Part shown: piece by piece, positions 15,548 to 22,818 of the stretch
How positions within the stretch are numbered: position 1 is the stretch's first letter
How the letters are laid out: the number at the start of each line of letters is the position of its first letter
Assembly: GCA_041563315.1 (NCBI GenBank)
Contig: JBFFNE010000046.1
Location: 1 to 22,825 of the forward strand
Length of the DNA: 22,825 bases
Reading direction: 5' to 3'
Source of the DNA: JBFEYJ01 sp041563315
GTDB lineage: Bacteria > Pseudomonadota > Gammaproteobacteria > Thiohalomonadales > Thiohalomonadaceae
Program-made: the position numbers and the translations under genes
The notes under the pieces: model-generated
What the model was told of the DNA's origin: nothing
Seen by the model: only the letters and a program-made list of their open reading frames with translations
Databases searched by the model: none

Positions 15548-16515
15548 TCTGGCACTCCAAAATGGTCAAATCCGGCAACGAGATCGCCGAGCACCTCACC
15601 GTGACAAAAGCCGATGCCGGTACCCGCTACAATTCTGCCTATACGGGTCATCCCGCAGCCCCACTCGGCAGCAACCCGATGTAGCTCATCAAGATTCTCC
15701 TCGGGTACGGTAAAACAGAGCTCATAATCATCTCCCGCCGTTAGCGCCAGGCTTAGACGTTCCGTACTATCGGCAACACACTTTTTAAGCGCTGTGGAGA
15801 CAGGAACCGCATCTAGTTCAATTTCTGCGCCTACCGCACTGGCATCGAGAATATGCCCCAGGTCAGCCAGCAGGCCGTCAGAAATATCAATGGCAGCAGT
15901 GGCAATATCGCGCAGGGCAAGTCCGACTTGTACTCGTGGAGTGGGATAATCGAGTCGACGACGGAGTTCTGCAGCATGCGTCGCATCACCACAAAGCTGC
16001 CCCTGCACAATGCGCAGTCCGGCACCGGCATCACCGAGTGTGCCGGTGACAAAAAGGTGGTCACCGGCACGAGCACCATCACGGCGTAGCGCCTTGCCCT
16101 GAGGGACCAGCCCCTGGATCTGCACCACGGCCTGCAAGGGTCCACGCACCGTGTCCCCGCCAACAAGGTCTACGCCGCAGCTTTCGGCGAGGCGATAGAA
16201 TCCTGCAGCAAAGCCCGCAAGAAAATCCATATCGGGTTCAGGAAGGGTTAAGGCCAGCGTGGCCCAGGCAGGCTCAGCACCCATCGCAGCCATATCACTG
16301 AGATTAACTGCCAGGGCCTTGTAACCGATCGCCTCAGGCATGGTTTCAAGGGGAAAATGGCGCCCTGCAACCATCGCATCCATACTCACCGCCAGTTGCA
16401 TGCCGGGGCGGATTTCCAGTAGCGCCGCATCATCGCCAACCCCCAGCAGCACATCGTCTCGCCGAGCACAGCGGCTGAAGTACTGCGCAATAATGCTGAA
16501 CTCGGACAGCGGCAT
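15544..16515 (-). CDS. thiL: Thiamine-monophosphate kinase
   Basis: Phosphorylates thiamine monophosphate to the active cofactor thiamine diphosphate, which Dxs encoded here needs. It has 323 residues. EFSIIAQYF, GVGDDAALLEI (ATP/Mg Asp residues), SMDAMVAGRHF, the second metal site NLSDMAAMGAEP, LVGGDTVRG, and DISDGLLADLGHI are all present. A longer frame opens at 16542. I chose the ATG at 16515 because AGGAG lies 10 bases upstream and the protein then begins just before EFS as in E. coli ThiL. The ribosome-binding site is part of a perfect 14-base palindrome. Confidence 0.95.
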   Translation of the reverse strand: MPLSEFSIIAQYFSRCARRDDVLLGVGDDAALLEIRPGMQLAVSMDAMVAGRHFPLETMPEAIGYKALAVNLSDMAAMGAEPAWATLALTLPEPDMDFLAGFAAGFYRLAESCGVDLVGGDTVRGPLQAVVQIQGLVPQGKALRRDGARAGDHLFVTGTLGDAGAGLRIVQGQLCGDATHAAELRRRLDYPTPRVQVGLALRDIATAAIDISDGLLADLGHILDASAVGAEIELDAVPVSTALKKCVADSTERLSLALTAGDDYELCFTVPEENLDELHRVAAEWGCGMTRIGRIVAGTGIGFCHGEVLGDLVAGFDHFGVPE

Positions 16516-16530
16516 GGAGAACGTTCTCCT
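16516..16530 (-). promoter_or_regulatory. Self-complementary ribosome-binding site of thiL
   Basis: On the minus strand AGGAGAACGTTCTCC runs straight into the ATG. GGAGAACGTTCTCC is a perfect palindrome. In RNA, GGAGA can pair with TCTCC around a 4-base loop, burying the Shine-Dalgarno sequence. Confidence 0.5.
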
Positions 16531-16569
16531 GAAAGGATGCATGGGAAAACGATGCTTCCCCGTGAGTGT

Positions 16570-17010
16570 TTATTTATGCCTGGAACGGGCGGCCTTGACC
16601 TCGATGGCGCGTTCCTGCTGTGCCACCTTGTCGAGGATCCCATTGATATACTTGTGGCCTTGTTCGGCACCAAAGATCTTGGCTAGCTCCACCGATTCGT
16701 TGATCACGACCCGATACGGGATGTCGATGCGGTGCTTGAGCTCATAGATACCGATGCGCAGGATCGCCCGCTCAATCGGATCAACCTGCTCGATGCCGCG
16801 ATCCAGTAAATCACTGCTGATGGCGTCGAGTTCGTTGAGGCACTTGGGGATCTGATGCAGCAGCTCCTGAAAGTACTTAATCTCAACCTTCTTCATATCC
16901 TGCTCATCCATGAACTGCTTATCGATGTCGGCCAGGTCCTGACCGGTCATCTGCCACTGATAAAGCGCCTGCAGGGCACGTTGACGTGCAAGGCTACGGG
17001 CACGGCTCAT
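16570..17010 (-). CDS. nusB: Transcription antitermination factor NusB
   Basis: Binds boxA RNA together with NusE (S10) and promotes antitermination in rRNA operons. It has 146 residues. The N-terminal SRARSLARQRALQALYQWQM has the arginine-rich RNA-binding helix. The core IPKCLNELDAI, the DPIERAILRIGIYEL helix, and the C-terminal PYRVVINESVELAKIFG then HKYINGILDKVA are typical. The frame is open further upstream, but the ATG at 17010 has TGGAG about 10 bases before it and matches the family start. It lies 52 bases after ribH and 54 before thiL, the usual rib-nus-thi order. Confidence 0.96.
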   Translation of the reverse strand: MSRARSLARQRALQALYQWQMTGQDLADIDKQFMDEQDMKKVEIKYFQELLHQIPKCLNELDAISSDLLDRGIEQVDPIERAILRIGIYELKHRIDIPYRVVINESVELAKIFGAEQGHKYINGILDKVAQQERAIEVKAARSRHK

Positions 17011-17062
17011 AGATTTAGACTCCAGGGGGGTATGGTATTCATGGATGGACAGCGGACAGGCA

Positions 17063-17536
17063 TTATACGAGTTGCGGTAACACGTTGACCATCTCAATGG
17101 CGGACATGGCAGCTTCGACGCCTTTATTACCAGCCTTGGTGCCGGCCCGCTCGATGGCCTGCTCGATAGTATCGACGGTGAGCACACCGAAGGCGACCGG
17201 GACATCATACTCCATCATCACCTGCGCCACCCCCTTACTGCACTCGCCGGCGACAAATTCAAAGTGCGGCGTGCCACCCCGGATCACAGCACCGAGGGTG
17301 ATGATGGCATCGAACTTCTTGCTCGCTGCCATGCGCTTGGTTGCCAGCGGGATCTCGTAGGCGCCCGGCACGCGAACAATCTCAATATCCTCACCTTTGG
17401 CACCGTGGCGCATGAGTGCATCTACCGCACCCTCGACCAGACTCTCAACCACAAAGCTGTTGAAACGACCGACAACGATGCCGAAACGGGCGCCGTTGAT
17501 GACAAAGCCACCTTCGTAATTCTTGATCTCAGCCAT
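17063..17536 (-). CDS. ribH: 6,7-dimethyl-8-ribityllumazine synthase
   Basis: Condenses the ribitylaminopyrimidine with 3,4-dihydroxy-2-butanone 4-phosphate to make lumazine, the penultimate riboflavin step; members assemble as pentamers or icosahedral shells. It has 157 residues. GIVVGRFNSFVVESL with the substrate-stacking Phe25, VRVPGAYEIPLATK, GAVIRGGTPHFEFV with the catalytic His91, and PVAFGVLTVDTIEQA are present. AGGAAAAGAAC precedes the ATG. In E. coli nomenclature the same protein is RibE. Upstream is the butanone-phosphate gene; the 89-base gap has a small palindrome GGTGAACATTCACC at 17610-17623. Confidence 0.97.
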   Translation of the reverse strand: MAEIKNYEGGFVINGARFGIVVGRFNSFVVESLVEGAVDALMRHGAKGEDIEIVRVPGAYEIPLATKRMAASKKFDAIITLGAVIRGGTPHFEFVAGECSKGVAQVMMEYDVPVAFGVLTVDTIEQAIERAGTKAGNKGVEAAMSAIEMVNVLPQLV

Positions 17537-17625
17537 TGTTCTTTTCCTATCTTAGTCCACGCATCTGCGCGGTGTTCCTGTTCAGGTTGTTTGTTCAATC
17601 CCATCAGAGGGTGAACATTCACCGT

Positions 17626-18732
17626 TTATTCGTTAACGTACTCAACAACATCCAGACCAAAACCGGAAAGGGCGTGCATCTTCTTCGGTGCGCTTAGCAC
17701 CCGCATATGGGTCACGCCGAGGTCGATCAGGATCTGCGCGCCAATGCCATAGGTACGCAGGTCGTCGGTCTTCTCCATCTCAGGCAGGTTCAGTCCCTGG
17801 TCCTGCATCTCATACTCCTTGATATGGCGAATGAGTTTTTCAGCACTCTCTTGCTGGTGCAGGATAATCACGACCCCCTGCCCTTCCTGCTCAATGCGGC
17901 GCAAGGCATCGCTAAGCGGCCAACCACAGTCACGACTGTTGCCGAACAGGTCGCACAGGGTGTTCTGCAAATGGACCCGAACCAACGCCGGCTCTTCGGA
18001 CTTGAGTTCCCCCTTGACCAGCGCCATATGAAGCTCCTGATTGAGCAGATCACGATAGGCGACCAGGCGAAAATCACCGAACTCGGTAGGCATGGCACAT
18101 TCGGCCACCCGCTCCACCGTCGGTTCATTATGCAGACGATAATGGATAAGGTCAGCTACGGTGCCGATCTTAATTCCGTGCTCGACGGCAAACTTTTCCA
18201 GGTCCGGACGGCGCGCCATGGTGCCATCCTCATTGAGGATTTCCACGATTACCGACGAAGGCTCATAACCGGCAAGACGGGCCAGATCGCAGCCGGCCTC
18301 AGTGTGACCTGCTCGGGTCAACACACCGCCGGCCTGGGCCATCAGAGGGAAGATATGTCCTGGCTGAACAATATCCTCTGGCCCGGCATTGGGCGCCACT
18401 GCCGCACGTACGGTAATGGCGCGGTCATAAGCGGAGATCCCGGTGGTCACGCCCTGGGCAGCCTCAATGGATACGGTGAAATTGGTGCCATGTTTGTCGT
18501 TGGTATTGCTAACCATCAACGGCAACTTTAGCTGGCGACAACGTTCCTGGGTCAAGGTCAGGCAGATCAACCCCCGGCCATAGCGGGCCATGAAGTTGAT
18601 ATCCTCCGGACGAATCATTGATGCCGCTATGATGAGATCACCCTCGTTTTCACGGTCTTCGTCATCCATCAGGATAACCATCTTGCCCTGACGGATATCA
18701 TCGATAATCTCTTCGATGCTGTTTAATGCCAT
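17626..18732 (-). CDS. ribB: 3,4-dihydroxy-2-butanone-4-phosphate synthase with degenerate GTP cyclohydrolase II domain
   Basis: The N-terminal domain (about 1-205) makes 3,4-dihydroxy-2-butanone 4-phosphate from ribulose 5-phosphate. DDEDRENEGD at 23-32 and TRAGHTEAGCDLARLAGY at 139-156 keep the metal and acid-base residues. The C-terminal domain (about 210-368) has the GTP cyclohydrolase II fold pattern (RVHLQNTLCDLFGNSRDCG) but its zinc cysteines align with Asn257, Asp268 and Gly270. The catalytic RQEGRG box reads HQQESA. It is therefore probably monofunctional, the RibBX type known from other proteobacteria, and a separate RibA is expected elsewhere. Databases often mislabel such genes ribBA. 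It sits 41 bases after riboflavin synthase in the rib operon. Confidence 0.92.
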   Translation of the reverse strand: MALNSIEEIIDDIRQGKMVILMDDEDRENEGDLIIAASMIRPEDINFMARYGRGLICLTLTQERCRQLKLPLMVSNTNDKHGTNFTVSIEAAQGVTTGISAYDRAITVRAAVAPNAGPEDIVQPGHIFPLMAQAGGVLTRAGHTEAGCDLARLAGYEPSSVIVEILNEDGTMARRPDLEKFAVEHGIKIGTVADLIHYRLHNEPTVERVAECAMPTEFGDFRLVAYRDLLNQELHMALVKGELKSEEPALVRVHLQNTLCDLFGNSRDCGWPLSDALRRIEQEGQGVVIILHQQESAEKLIRHIKEYEMQDQGLNLPEMEKTDDLRTYGIGAQILIDLGVTHMRVLSAPKKMHALSGFGLDVVEYVNE

Positions 18733-18773
18733 ATAAAATCCAATCCCCGTTCAGATAAGGCGAGAGGTCTCCC

Positions 18774-19439
18774 CTACCGTGATGATAAAAAACCGTGTTC
18801 GGCCAGAAACGCCTCACTGATCCCGCTGCCACTCGGTCGGGCAGCGGCCTCCCCCAGTAGCAGACGCTCGAGATAGCGGGCGATCAGGTCCACTTCAAGA
18901 TTGACACGCTGTCCGACAGTCAAGGAAGCGATGGTCGTCTCCTGCAGGGTATGCGGCACCAGGTTGAGCTCGAACACCGCACCACGCACATCGTTTACCG
19001 TAAGGCTAATGCCATCGACAGTAATTGATCCCTTGGTGGCAATGTACCGCGCCAGCTCATCCGGCGCTTTGAGACGAAAACGCACGGACCGGCCATCATG
19101 GCGTCGCTCGATAACCTCGCCAATACCGTCCACATGACCACTGACCAGATGCCCACCCAGGCGGGTAGTCGGGGTCAGTGCCTTCTCCAGATTGACCCGG
19201 TTACCCGCCTGCAGGGCTGCGAAGGTACTGCACTGCAAAGTCTCAGCCGAGACATCCGCCACAAAGCCGTTGGCCGAGAGGGCCACCACGGTAAGGCAGA
19301 TGCCGTTCACGGCAATGCTGTCACCTAGCTTAACATCACTCAGATCCAGCGAACCGGTGAGGACGCTCAGGCGCCGATCACACCCGTTCGTTTCCACAGC
19401 AGCGATCGTACCGACAGCTTCTACGATTCCGGTAAACAT
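18774..19439 (-). CDS. ribE: Riboflavin synthase (alpha subunit)
   Basis: Dismutates two lumazines to riboflavin plus the pyrimidine substrate of RibH. It has 221 residues made of two tandem lumazine-binding barrels. The first runs MFTGIVEAVG to NLEKALTPTTRLGGHLVSGHVDG. The second holds ARYIATKGSITVDGISLTVN and LVPHTLQETT. A C-terminal helix for trimer formation (DLIARYLERLL) follows. The frame opens 16 codons earlier, but MFTGIVE is the invariant N-terminus of the family. It starts 2 bases after the ribD stop, so the two are tightly coupled. E. coli calls this enzyme RibC. Confidence 0.97.
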   Translation of the reverse strand: MFTGIVEAVGTIAAVETNGCDRRLSVLTGSLDLSDVKLGDSIAVNGICLTVVALSANGFVADVSAETLQCSTFAALQAGNRVNLEKALTPTTRLGGHLVSGHVDGIGEVIERRHDGRSVRFRLKAPDELARYIATKGSITVDGISLTVNDVRGAVFELNLVPHTLQETTIASLTVGQRVNLEVDLIARYLERLLLGEAAARPSGSGISEAFLAEHGFLSSR

Positions 19440-19441
19440 CC

Positions 19442-20563
19442 TTACTCGGCCTCGTCCGGCGGAAGCACACGGGCAGTAATGCGCCAATCCTCTCCTATCG
19501 CACGCACATCATGAATCTGCAGCGCAACGGCATCTGCCAACTTATCCAAACCCGGCATGTGGAACAAGCCCCGTGCACTATCACCCATCAACTTCGGCGC
19601 CATGTAAATCACCAGCTCATCGATGATTCCCGCGTGAAGCACGCCGCCGCTGAGAATCGCCCCGGTCTCCAGTAGGACCTCGTTGATCTCACGCTCGGCC
19701 AGCAGGGCCATCAACGCATGCAGATCGATGGCATCGGGTCCATGCGGCAACCAGATCACCTCGGCTCCGGCTGCCTCCAGGCCTTCTCGGATCTCGGGTT
19801 CCTCGGTCGCGGTCACAATCAACGAGCTTCCCGGCTGGCTGAGAAAACGGGCGTTGTCGGGTGTGCTCAGGTGAGGGTCGAGAATGACCCGGAGAGGCTG
19901 GCGCTGAATCAGCTCACCGCTTTCTGTACGCACCGTCAGGGATGGGTCATCGGCCAGGATGGTACCGATGCCGCTCATAATGGCCGAGCTACGCGCGCGC
20001 AGGTGCTGCACATCACGGCGAGCCGCCTCGCCGGTGATCCACTGGCTCTCACCCGAGGCCATGGCGGTACGGCCGTCGACGCTCATCGCCAGTTTGCTGC
20101 GCACAAAGGGCCGACCGATACGCATACGCTGGACAAAGCCGGGATTCAGGATTTCTGCCTGCCCCTGTAACAGCCCGCTGGCGACGTCGATGCCGACCTG
20201 CTGTAACTGTTTCAACCCCTCCCCGGCGACGCGTGGATTAGGGTCTTCCATCGCTGCCACAACACGTACCACCCCGGCCTTTATCAAGGCCTGGCTGCAC
20301 GGTGGCGTCTTGCCATGGTGACAACAGGGCTCCAGTGTAACGTAAGCAGTGGCACCGCGTGCCGACTCCCCTGCCTGCTGCAGCGCCACAATCTCGGCGT
20401 GCGGACCACCGGCCGCTTCATGCCAACCTTCACCGACCACCTCCCCCTCCCTGACTAAAACACAGCCAACCCGGGGATTGGGATCCGTCGTATAAAGCCC
20501 ACGCTCTGCCAGTCGCAGCGCGCGGGACATGTACGTGATATCAGCAGTGGAAAATGGCGACAT
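19442..20563 (-). CDS. ribD: Bifunctional pyrimidine deaminase/reductase of riboflavin synthesis
   Basis: Deaminates and then reduces the pyrimidine product of GTP cyclohydrolase II, giving 5-amino-6-ribitylamino-uracil phosphate. It has 373 residues. The zinc deaminase domain has HAE at 55-57 and the PCCHHGKTPPC box with Cys80 and Cys89. The reductase domain (about 150-365) opens with RPFVRSKLAMSVDGRTA and contains SGIGTILADDPSLTVR for NADPH. Both halves look intact. It lies 21 bases after nrdR, matching the nrdR-ribD pair of other gammaproteobacteria. The first ATG is used, although MSRAL eleven codons in is an alternative; neither has a strong ribosome site. Confidence 0.96.
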   Translation of the reverse strand: MSPFSTADITYMSRALRLAERGLYTTDPNPRVGCVLVREGEVVGEGWHEAAGGPHAEIVALQQAGESARGATAYVTLEPCCHHGKTPPCSQALIKAGVVRVVAAMEDPNPRVAGEGLKQLQQVGIDVASGLLQGQAEILNPGFVQRMRIGRPFVRSKLAMSVDGRTAMASGESQWITGEAARRDVQHLRARSSAIMSGIGTILADDPSLTVRTESGELIQRQPLRVILDPHLSTPDNARFLSQPGSSLIVTATEEPEIREGLEAAGAEVIWLPHGPDAIDLHALMALLAEREINEVLLETGAILSGGVLHAGIIDELVIYMAPKLMGDSARGLFHMPGLDKLADAVALQIHDVRAIGEDWRITARVLPPDEAE

Positions 20564-20584
20564 GGCGGGCAGAGGCCTTTACGG

Positions 20585-21094
20585 TTAGTCTTTTTCTGAT
20601 CGCATGGAGGAAGCAGCCGCTTTATTCTTCGTCGCCGCAGAAGGCTCGCTTTGCATCCGTTCAATCTCTTCGCGAAAGGCATTCACGTCCTGAAAGCTGC
20701 GATACACAGAGGCAAAACGAACATAGGCGACTTCATCAAGCTCACGCAGCTCGTCCATCACCCACTCGCCCAGCTGCCGGGCATTCACCTCCCGGTCACC
20801 GGTCGCCCGGAGCTTGTACTTGATACGGTGGATAGCTGCCTCGCTCGCCTCCAGCTGCACTGGCCGTTTCTCCAGTGCCCGCATGATACCTGAGCGCAAT
20901 TTCTCCTCGTCAAATGGAACGCGCGTACCATCACGCTTGACGATGCGGGGCATCACCAACTCCGCCGTCTCGAAGGTGGTAAAGCGCTCACCACAGGTCA
21001 CGCACTCGCGACGACGGCGAACCGAATCGCCCTCATTGGCAAGGCGAGAGTCGATCACCTTGGTATCGGGTTCACCGCAAAAAGGACAGCGCAT
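20585..21094 (-). CDS. nrdR: Transcriptional repressor NrdR
   Basis: Zinc-ribbon/ATP-cone repressor of ribonucleotide reductase genes that senses ATP/dATP. It has 169 residues. The zinc ligands are Cys3, Cys6, Cys31 and Cys34 (MRCPFCG, CVTCGERFTT). The ATP-cone spans about 48-140 (MPRIVKRDGTRVPFDEEKL to VAYVRFASVYRSF). The C-terminal 30 residues are a charged, Ala/Lys-rich tail, longer than the E. coli protein (149). Family targets carry NrdR boxes upstream of nrd genes; none of those genes are here. It is separated from glyA by 68 bases of heptad-repeat sequence, so glyA-nrdR-rib could share a transcript. Confidence 0.96.
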   Translation of the reverse strand: MRCPFCGEPDTKVIDSRLANEGDSVRRRRECVTCGERFTTFETAELVMPRIVKRDGTRVPFDEEKLRSGIMRALEKRPVQLEASEAAIHRIKYKLRATGDREVNARQLGEWVMDELRELDEVAYVRFASVYRSFQDVNAFREEIERMQSEPSAATKNKAAASSMRSEKD

Positions 21095-21101
21095 TAATCA
21101 G

Positions 21102-21162
21102 TTCCAGGTTTCAGGTTTCAAGTTGCAAGTCACTCTTGTCACTCGCTACTTGTCACTGGTAA
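21102..21162. repeat. Degenerate 7-bp periodic repeat between nrdR and glyA
   Basis: The gap reads in heptads: CCAGGTT, TCAGGTT, TCAAGTT, GCAAGTC, then a run built from the complementary word (ACTCTTG, TCACTCG, CTACTTG, TCACTGG). GCAAGTC is a rotation of the AAGTCGC unit tandemly repeated upstream of glyA. About four units face one way and four the other, so the RNA could fold on itself. Confidence 0.65.
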
Positions 21163-22416
21163 CTATCCATACACCGGCAGCCGCTTGCACACTTCCAGCA
21201 CCTGGGCTTTGATCTTATCGATCACCGCCGAGTCGCCACGGCTTTCTATCACATCACAGATCCAGCCGGCAAGCGCGGTAGCGTCGGCCTCGCCAAAGCC
21301 ACGCGTGGTGATCGCCGGGGTGCCGATGCGGATTCCGGAGGTGACGAAGGGCGACTGCGGATCGTTGGGTACCGAGTTCTTGTTGACCGTGATGTTGGAC
21401 GCACCGAGCCAAGCATCCACATCTTTGCCGGTCAGGCCCTGCTTGATGAAGCTGACCAGGAACAGATGGTTGTCGGTGCCGCCGGAGACCACATCAAAAC
21501 CACGCTCAATAAACACCTTGGCCATGGCGCGCGCATTGGTCACCACTCGCGCCTGGTACTCCTTAAAGGAGGGCTCGAGCGCTTCCTTGAAGGCCACCGC
21601 CTTACCGGCGATCACGTGCATCAGCGGACCGCCCTGGGTGCCAGGGAAAACCAGGGAGTTGAGCTTTTTCTCAATCTCCTCGTTGGCCTTGGCCAGAATG
21701 ATGCCACCACGCGGACCGCGCAGCGTCTTGTGGGTGGTGGAGGTGGTCACATCGGCTATAGCGACCGGGCTAGGGTAGACGCCGGCGGCAATCAGGCCGG
21801 CCACGTGGGCCATATCGACAAACAGATAAGCACCGACCTTGTCAGCGATCTCACGAAAACGCTGCCAGTCGACCACGCGGGAATAGGCAGAGAAACCGGC
21901 CACGATCATCTTCGGCTGGTGTTCGAGCGCCAGCGCCTCGACCTGCTCATAATCGATCTCGCCGGTCGCCTCATTCAGGCCGTATTGCAGTGCATGATAG
22001 ATCTTGCCGGAGAAGTTGACCTTGGCGCCATGAGTGAGATGGCCGCCATGGGCCAGACTCATACCCAGGATGGTATCACCCGGCTGCAGCAAGGCCATGT
22101 AGACAGCGGCATTGGCCTGAGAACCGGAATGGGGCTGAACATTGGCATAGTCGGCCCCAAACAACTGTTTGACCCGATCAATGGCTAGCTGCTCGGCAAC
22201 GTCGACGTACTCGCAACCGCCATAATAGCGCTTGCCGGGATAGCCCTCGGCGTACTTGTTGGTCAGTACCGAACCCTGGGCCTCCATGACGCGGGGGCTG
22301 GTGTAGTTTTCGGAGGCAATCAGCTCGATATGCTCCTCCTGACGAACCCGCTCCTGCTCCATGGCATTCCACAGCTCGTCATCATAATCGCGAATATGCA
22401 TCTCTTTGCTAAACAT
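21163..22416 (-). CDS. glyA: Serine hydroxymethyltransferase
   Basis: PLP enzyme converting serine and tetrahydrofolate to glycine and 5,10-methylene-THF, the main one-carbon source (used here by PanB). It has 417 residues, the E. coli length. HIELIASENYTSPRVMEAQG, KYAEGYPGKRYYGGCEYVD, QPHSGSQANAAVY and the PLP-lysine loop TTSTTHKTLRGPRGG (Lys near 230) are all intact. AGGGG precedes the ATG. The gene is followed by degenerate heptad repeats and preceded, about 208 bases upstream, by 18 tandem heptads. No glycine or THF riboswitch pattern is visible in its upstream region. Confidence 0.98.
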   Translation of the reverse strand: MFSKEMHIRDYDDELWNAMEQERVRQEEHIELIASENYTSPRVMEAQGSVLTNKYAEGYPGKRYYGGCEYVDVAEQLAIDRVKQLFGADYANVQPHSGSQANAAVYMALLQPGDTILGMSLAHGGHLTHGAKVNFSGKIYHALQYGLNEATGEIDYEQVEALALEHQPKMIVAGFSAYSRVVDWQRFREIADKVGAYLFVDMAHVAGLIAAGVYPSPVAIADVTTSTTHKTLRGPRGGIILAKANEEIEKKLNSLVFPGTQGGPLMHVIAGKAVAFKEALEPSFKEYQARVVTNARAMAKVFIERGFDVVSGGTDNHLFLVSFIKQGLTGKDVDAWLGASNITVNKNSVPNDPQSPFVTSGIRIGTPAITTRGFGEADATALAGWICDVIESRGDSAVIDKIKAQVLEVCKRLPVYG

Positions 22417-22623
22417 TCAGCACCCCTGATCGGCGGAAACAAGACAAATCAACAAGTTAAAATAGCGGCTAAGGGAATGCACACTGTAGCCGGTCAAACC
22501 GGCCAGAATCTCGGTCACACTCCCGGAAAAGGGGGCTAGATTAACCGATCCGGCCATTTTTTTCATGGTTTTGGAAGAATTTTGTTTCGGCTGGAATGAC
22601 CATGGAACACACGGAAGGCATGG

Positions 22624-22749
22624 AAGTCGCAAGTCGCAAGTCGCAAGTCGCAAGTCGCAAGTCGCAAGTCGCAAGTCGCAAGTCGCAAGTCGCAAGTCGC
22701 AAGTCGCAAGTCGCAAGTCGCAAGTCGCAAGTCGCAAGTCGCAAGTCGC
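22624..22749. repeat. Perfect tandem array, 18 copies of AAGTCGC
   Basis: Counting in register from 22624 to 22749 gives 126 bases, exactly 18 identical heptamers with no interruption. Copy-number change by slippage is expected. The 7-bp unit yields a 21-base reading repeat in any frame, producing spurious SRKSQVA or LRLATCD peptide repeats that I do not regard as genes. Confidence 0.97.
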
Positions 22750-22798
22750 GCAAGATTGTCCGAGGCACGGTCACGTAACGCTACTTTTTTGTCACTGG

Positions 22799-22818
22799 AT
22801 TCCGGCCTGCGCCGGAAT
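22799..22818. repeat. Short inverted repeat ATTCCGGC-N4-GCCGGAAT at the right edge
   Basis: A perfect 8-bp inverted repeat is preceded by CTGG and followed by GA. The ATTCC-N-GGAAT layout resembles dispersed repeats such as neisserial dRS3, found in many proteobacterial genomes. The window ends a few bases later, so any larger element is cut off. Confidence 0.6.

Noticed and set aside
17537..17625. FMN riboswitch or attenuator before ribH, or elsewhere in the rib operon
   Set aside because: None of the conserved RFN blocks are visible in the gaps before nrdR, ribD, ribB or ribH; only a 14-base palindrome after ribB was seen.
22417..22620. Glycine or tetrahydrofolate riboswitch before glyA
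   Set aside because: Only one short GCCGGT/ACCGGC hairpin is present; the conserved core sequences of these riboswitches were not found.
22624..22749. CRISPR array
   Set aside because: Units are 7 bp and directly tandem, with no spacers and no cas genes.
22596..22778. Open frames through the heptad array on both strands (SRKSQVA or LRLATCD peptide repeats)
   Set aside because: A 7-bp tandem repeat stays open in all frames that lack a stop in the unit; there is no ribosome site, no homology, and the peptides are pure repeat translation.
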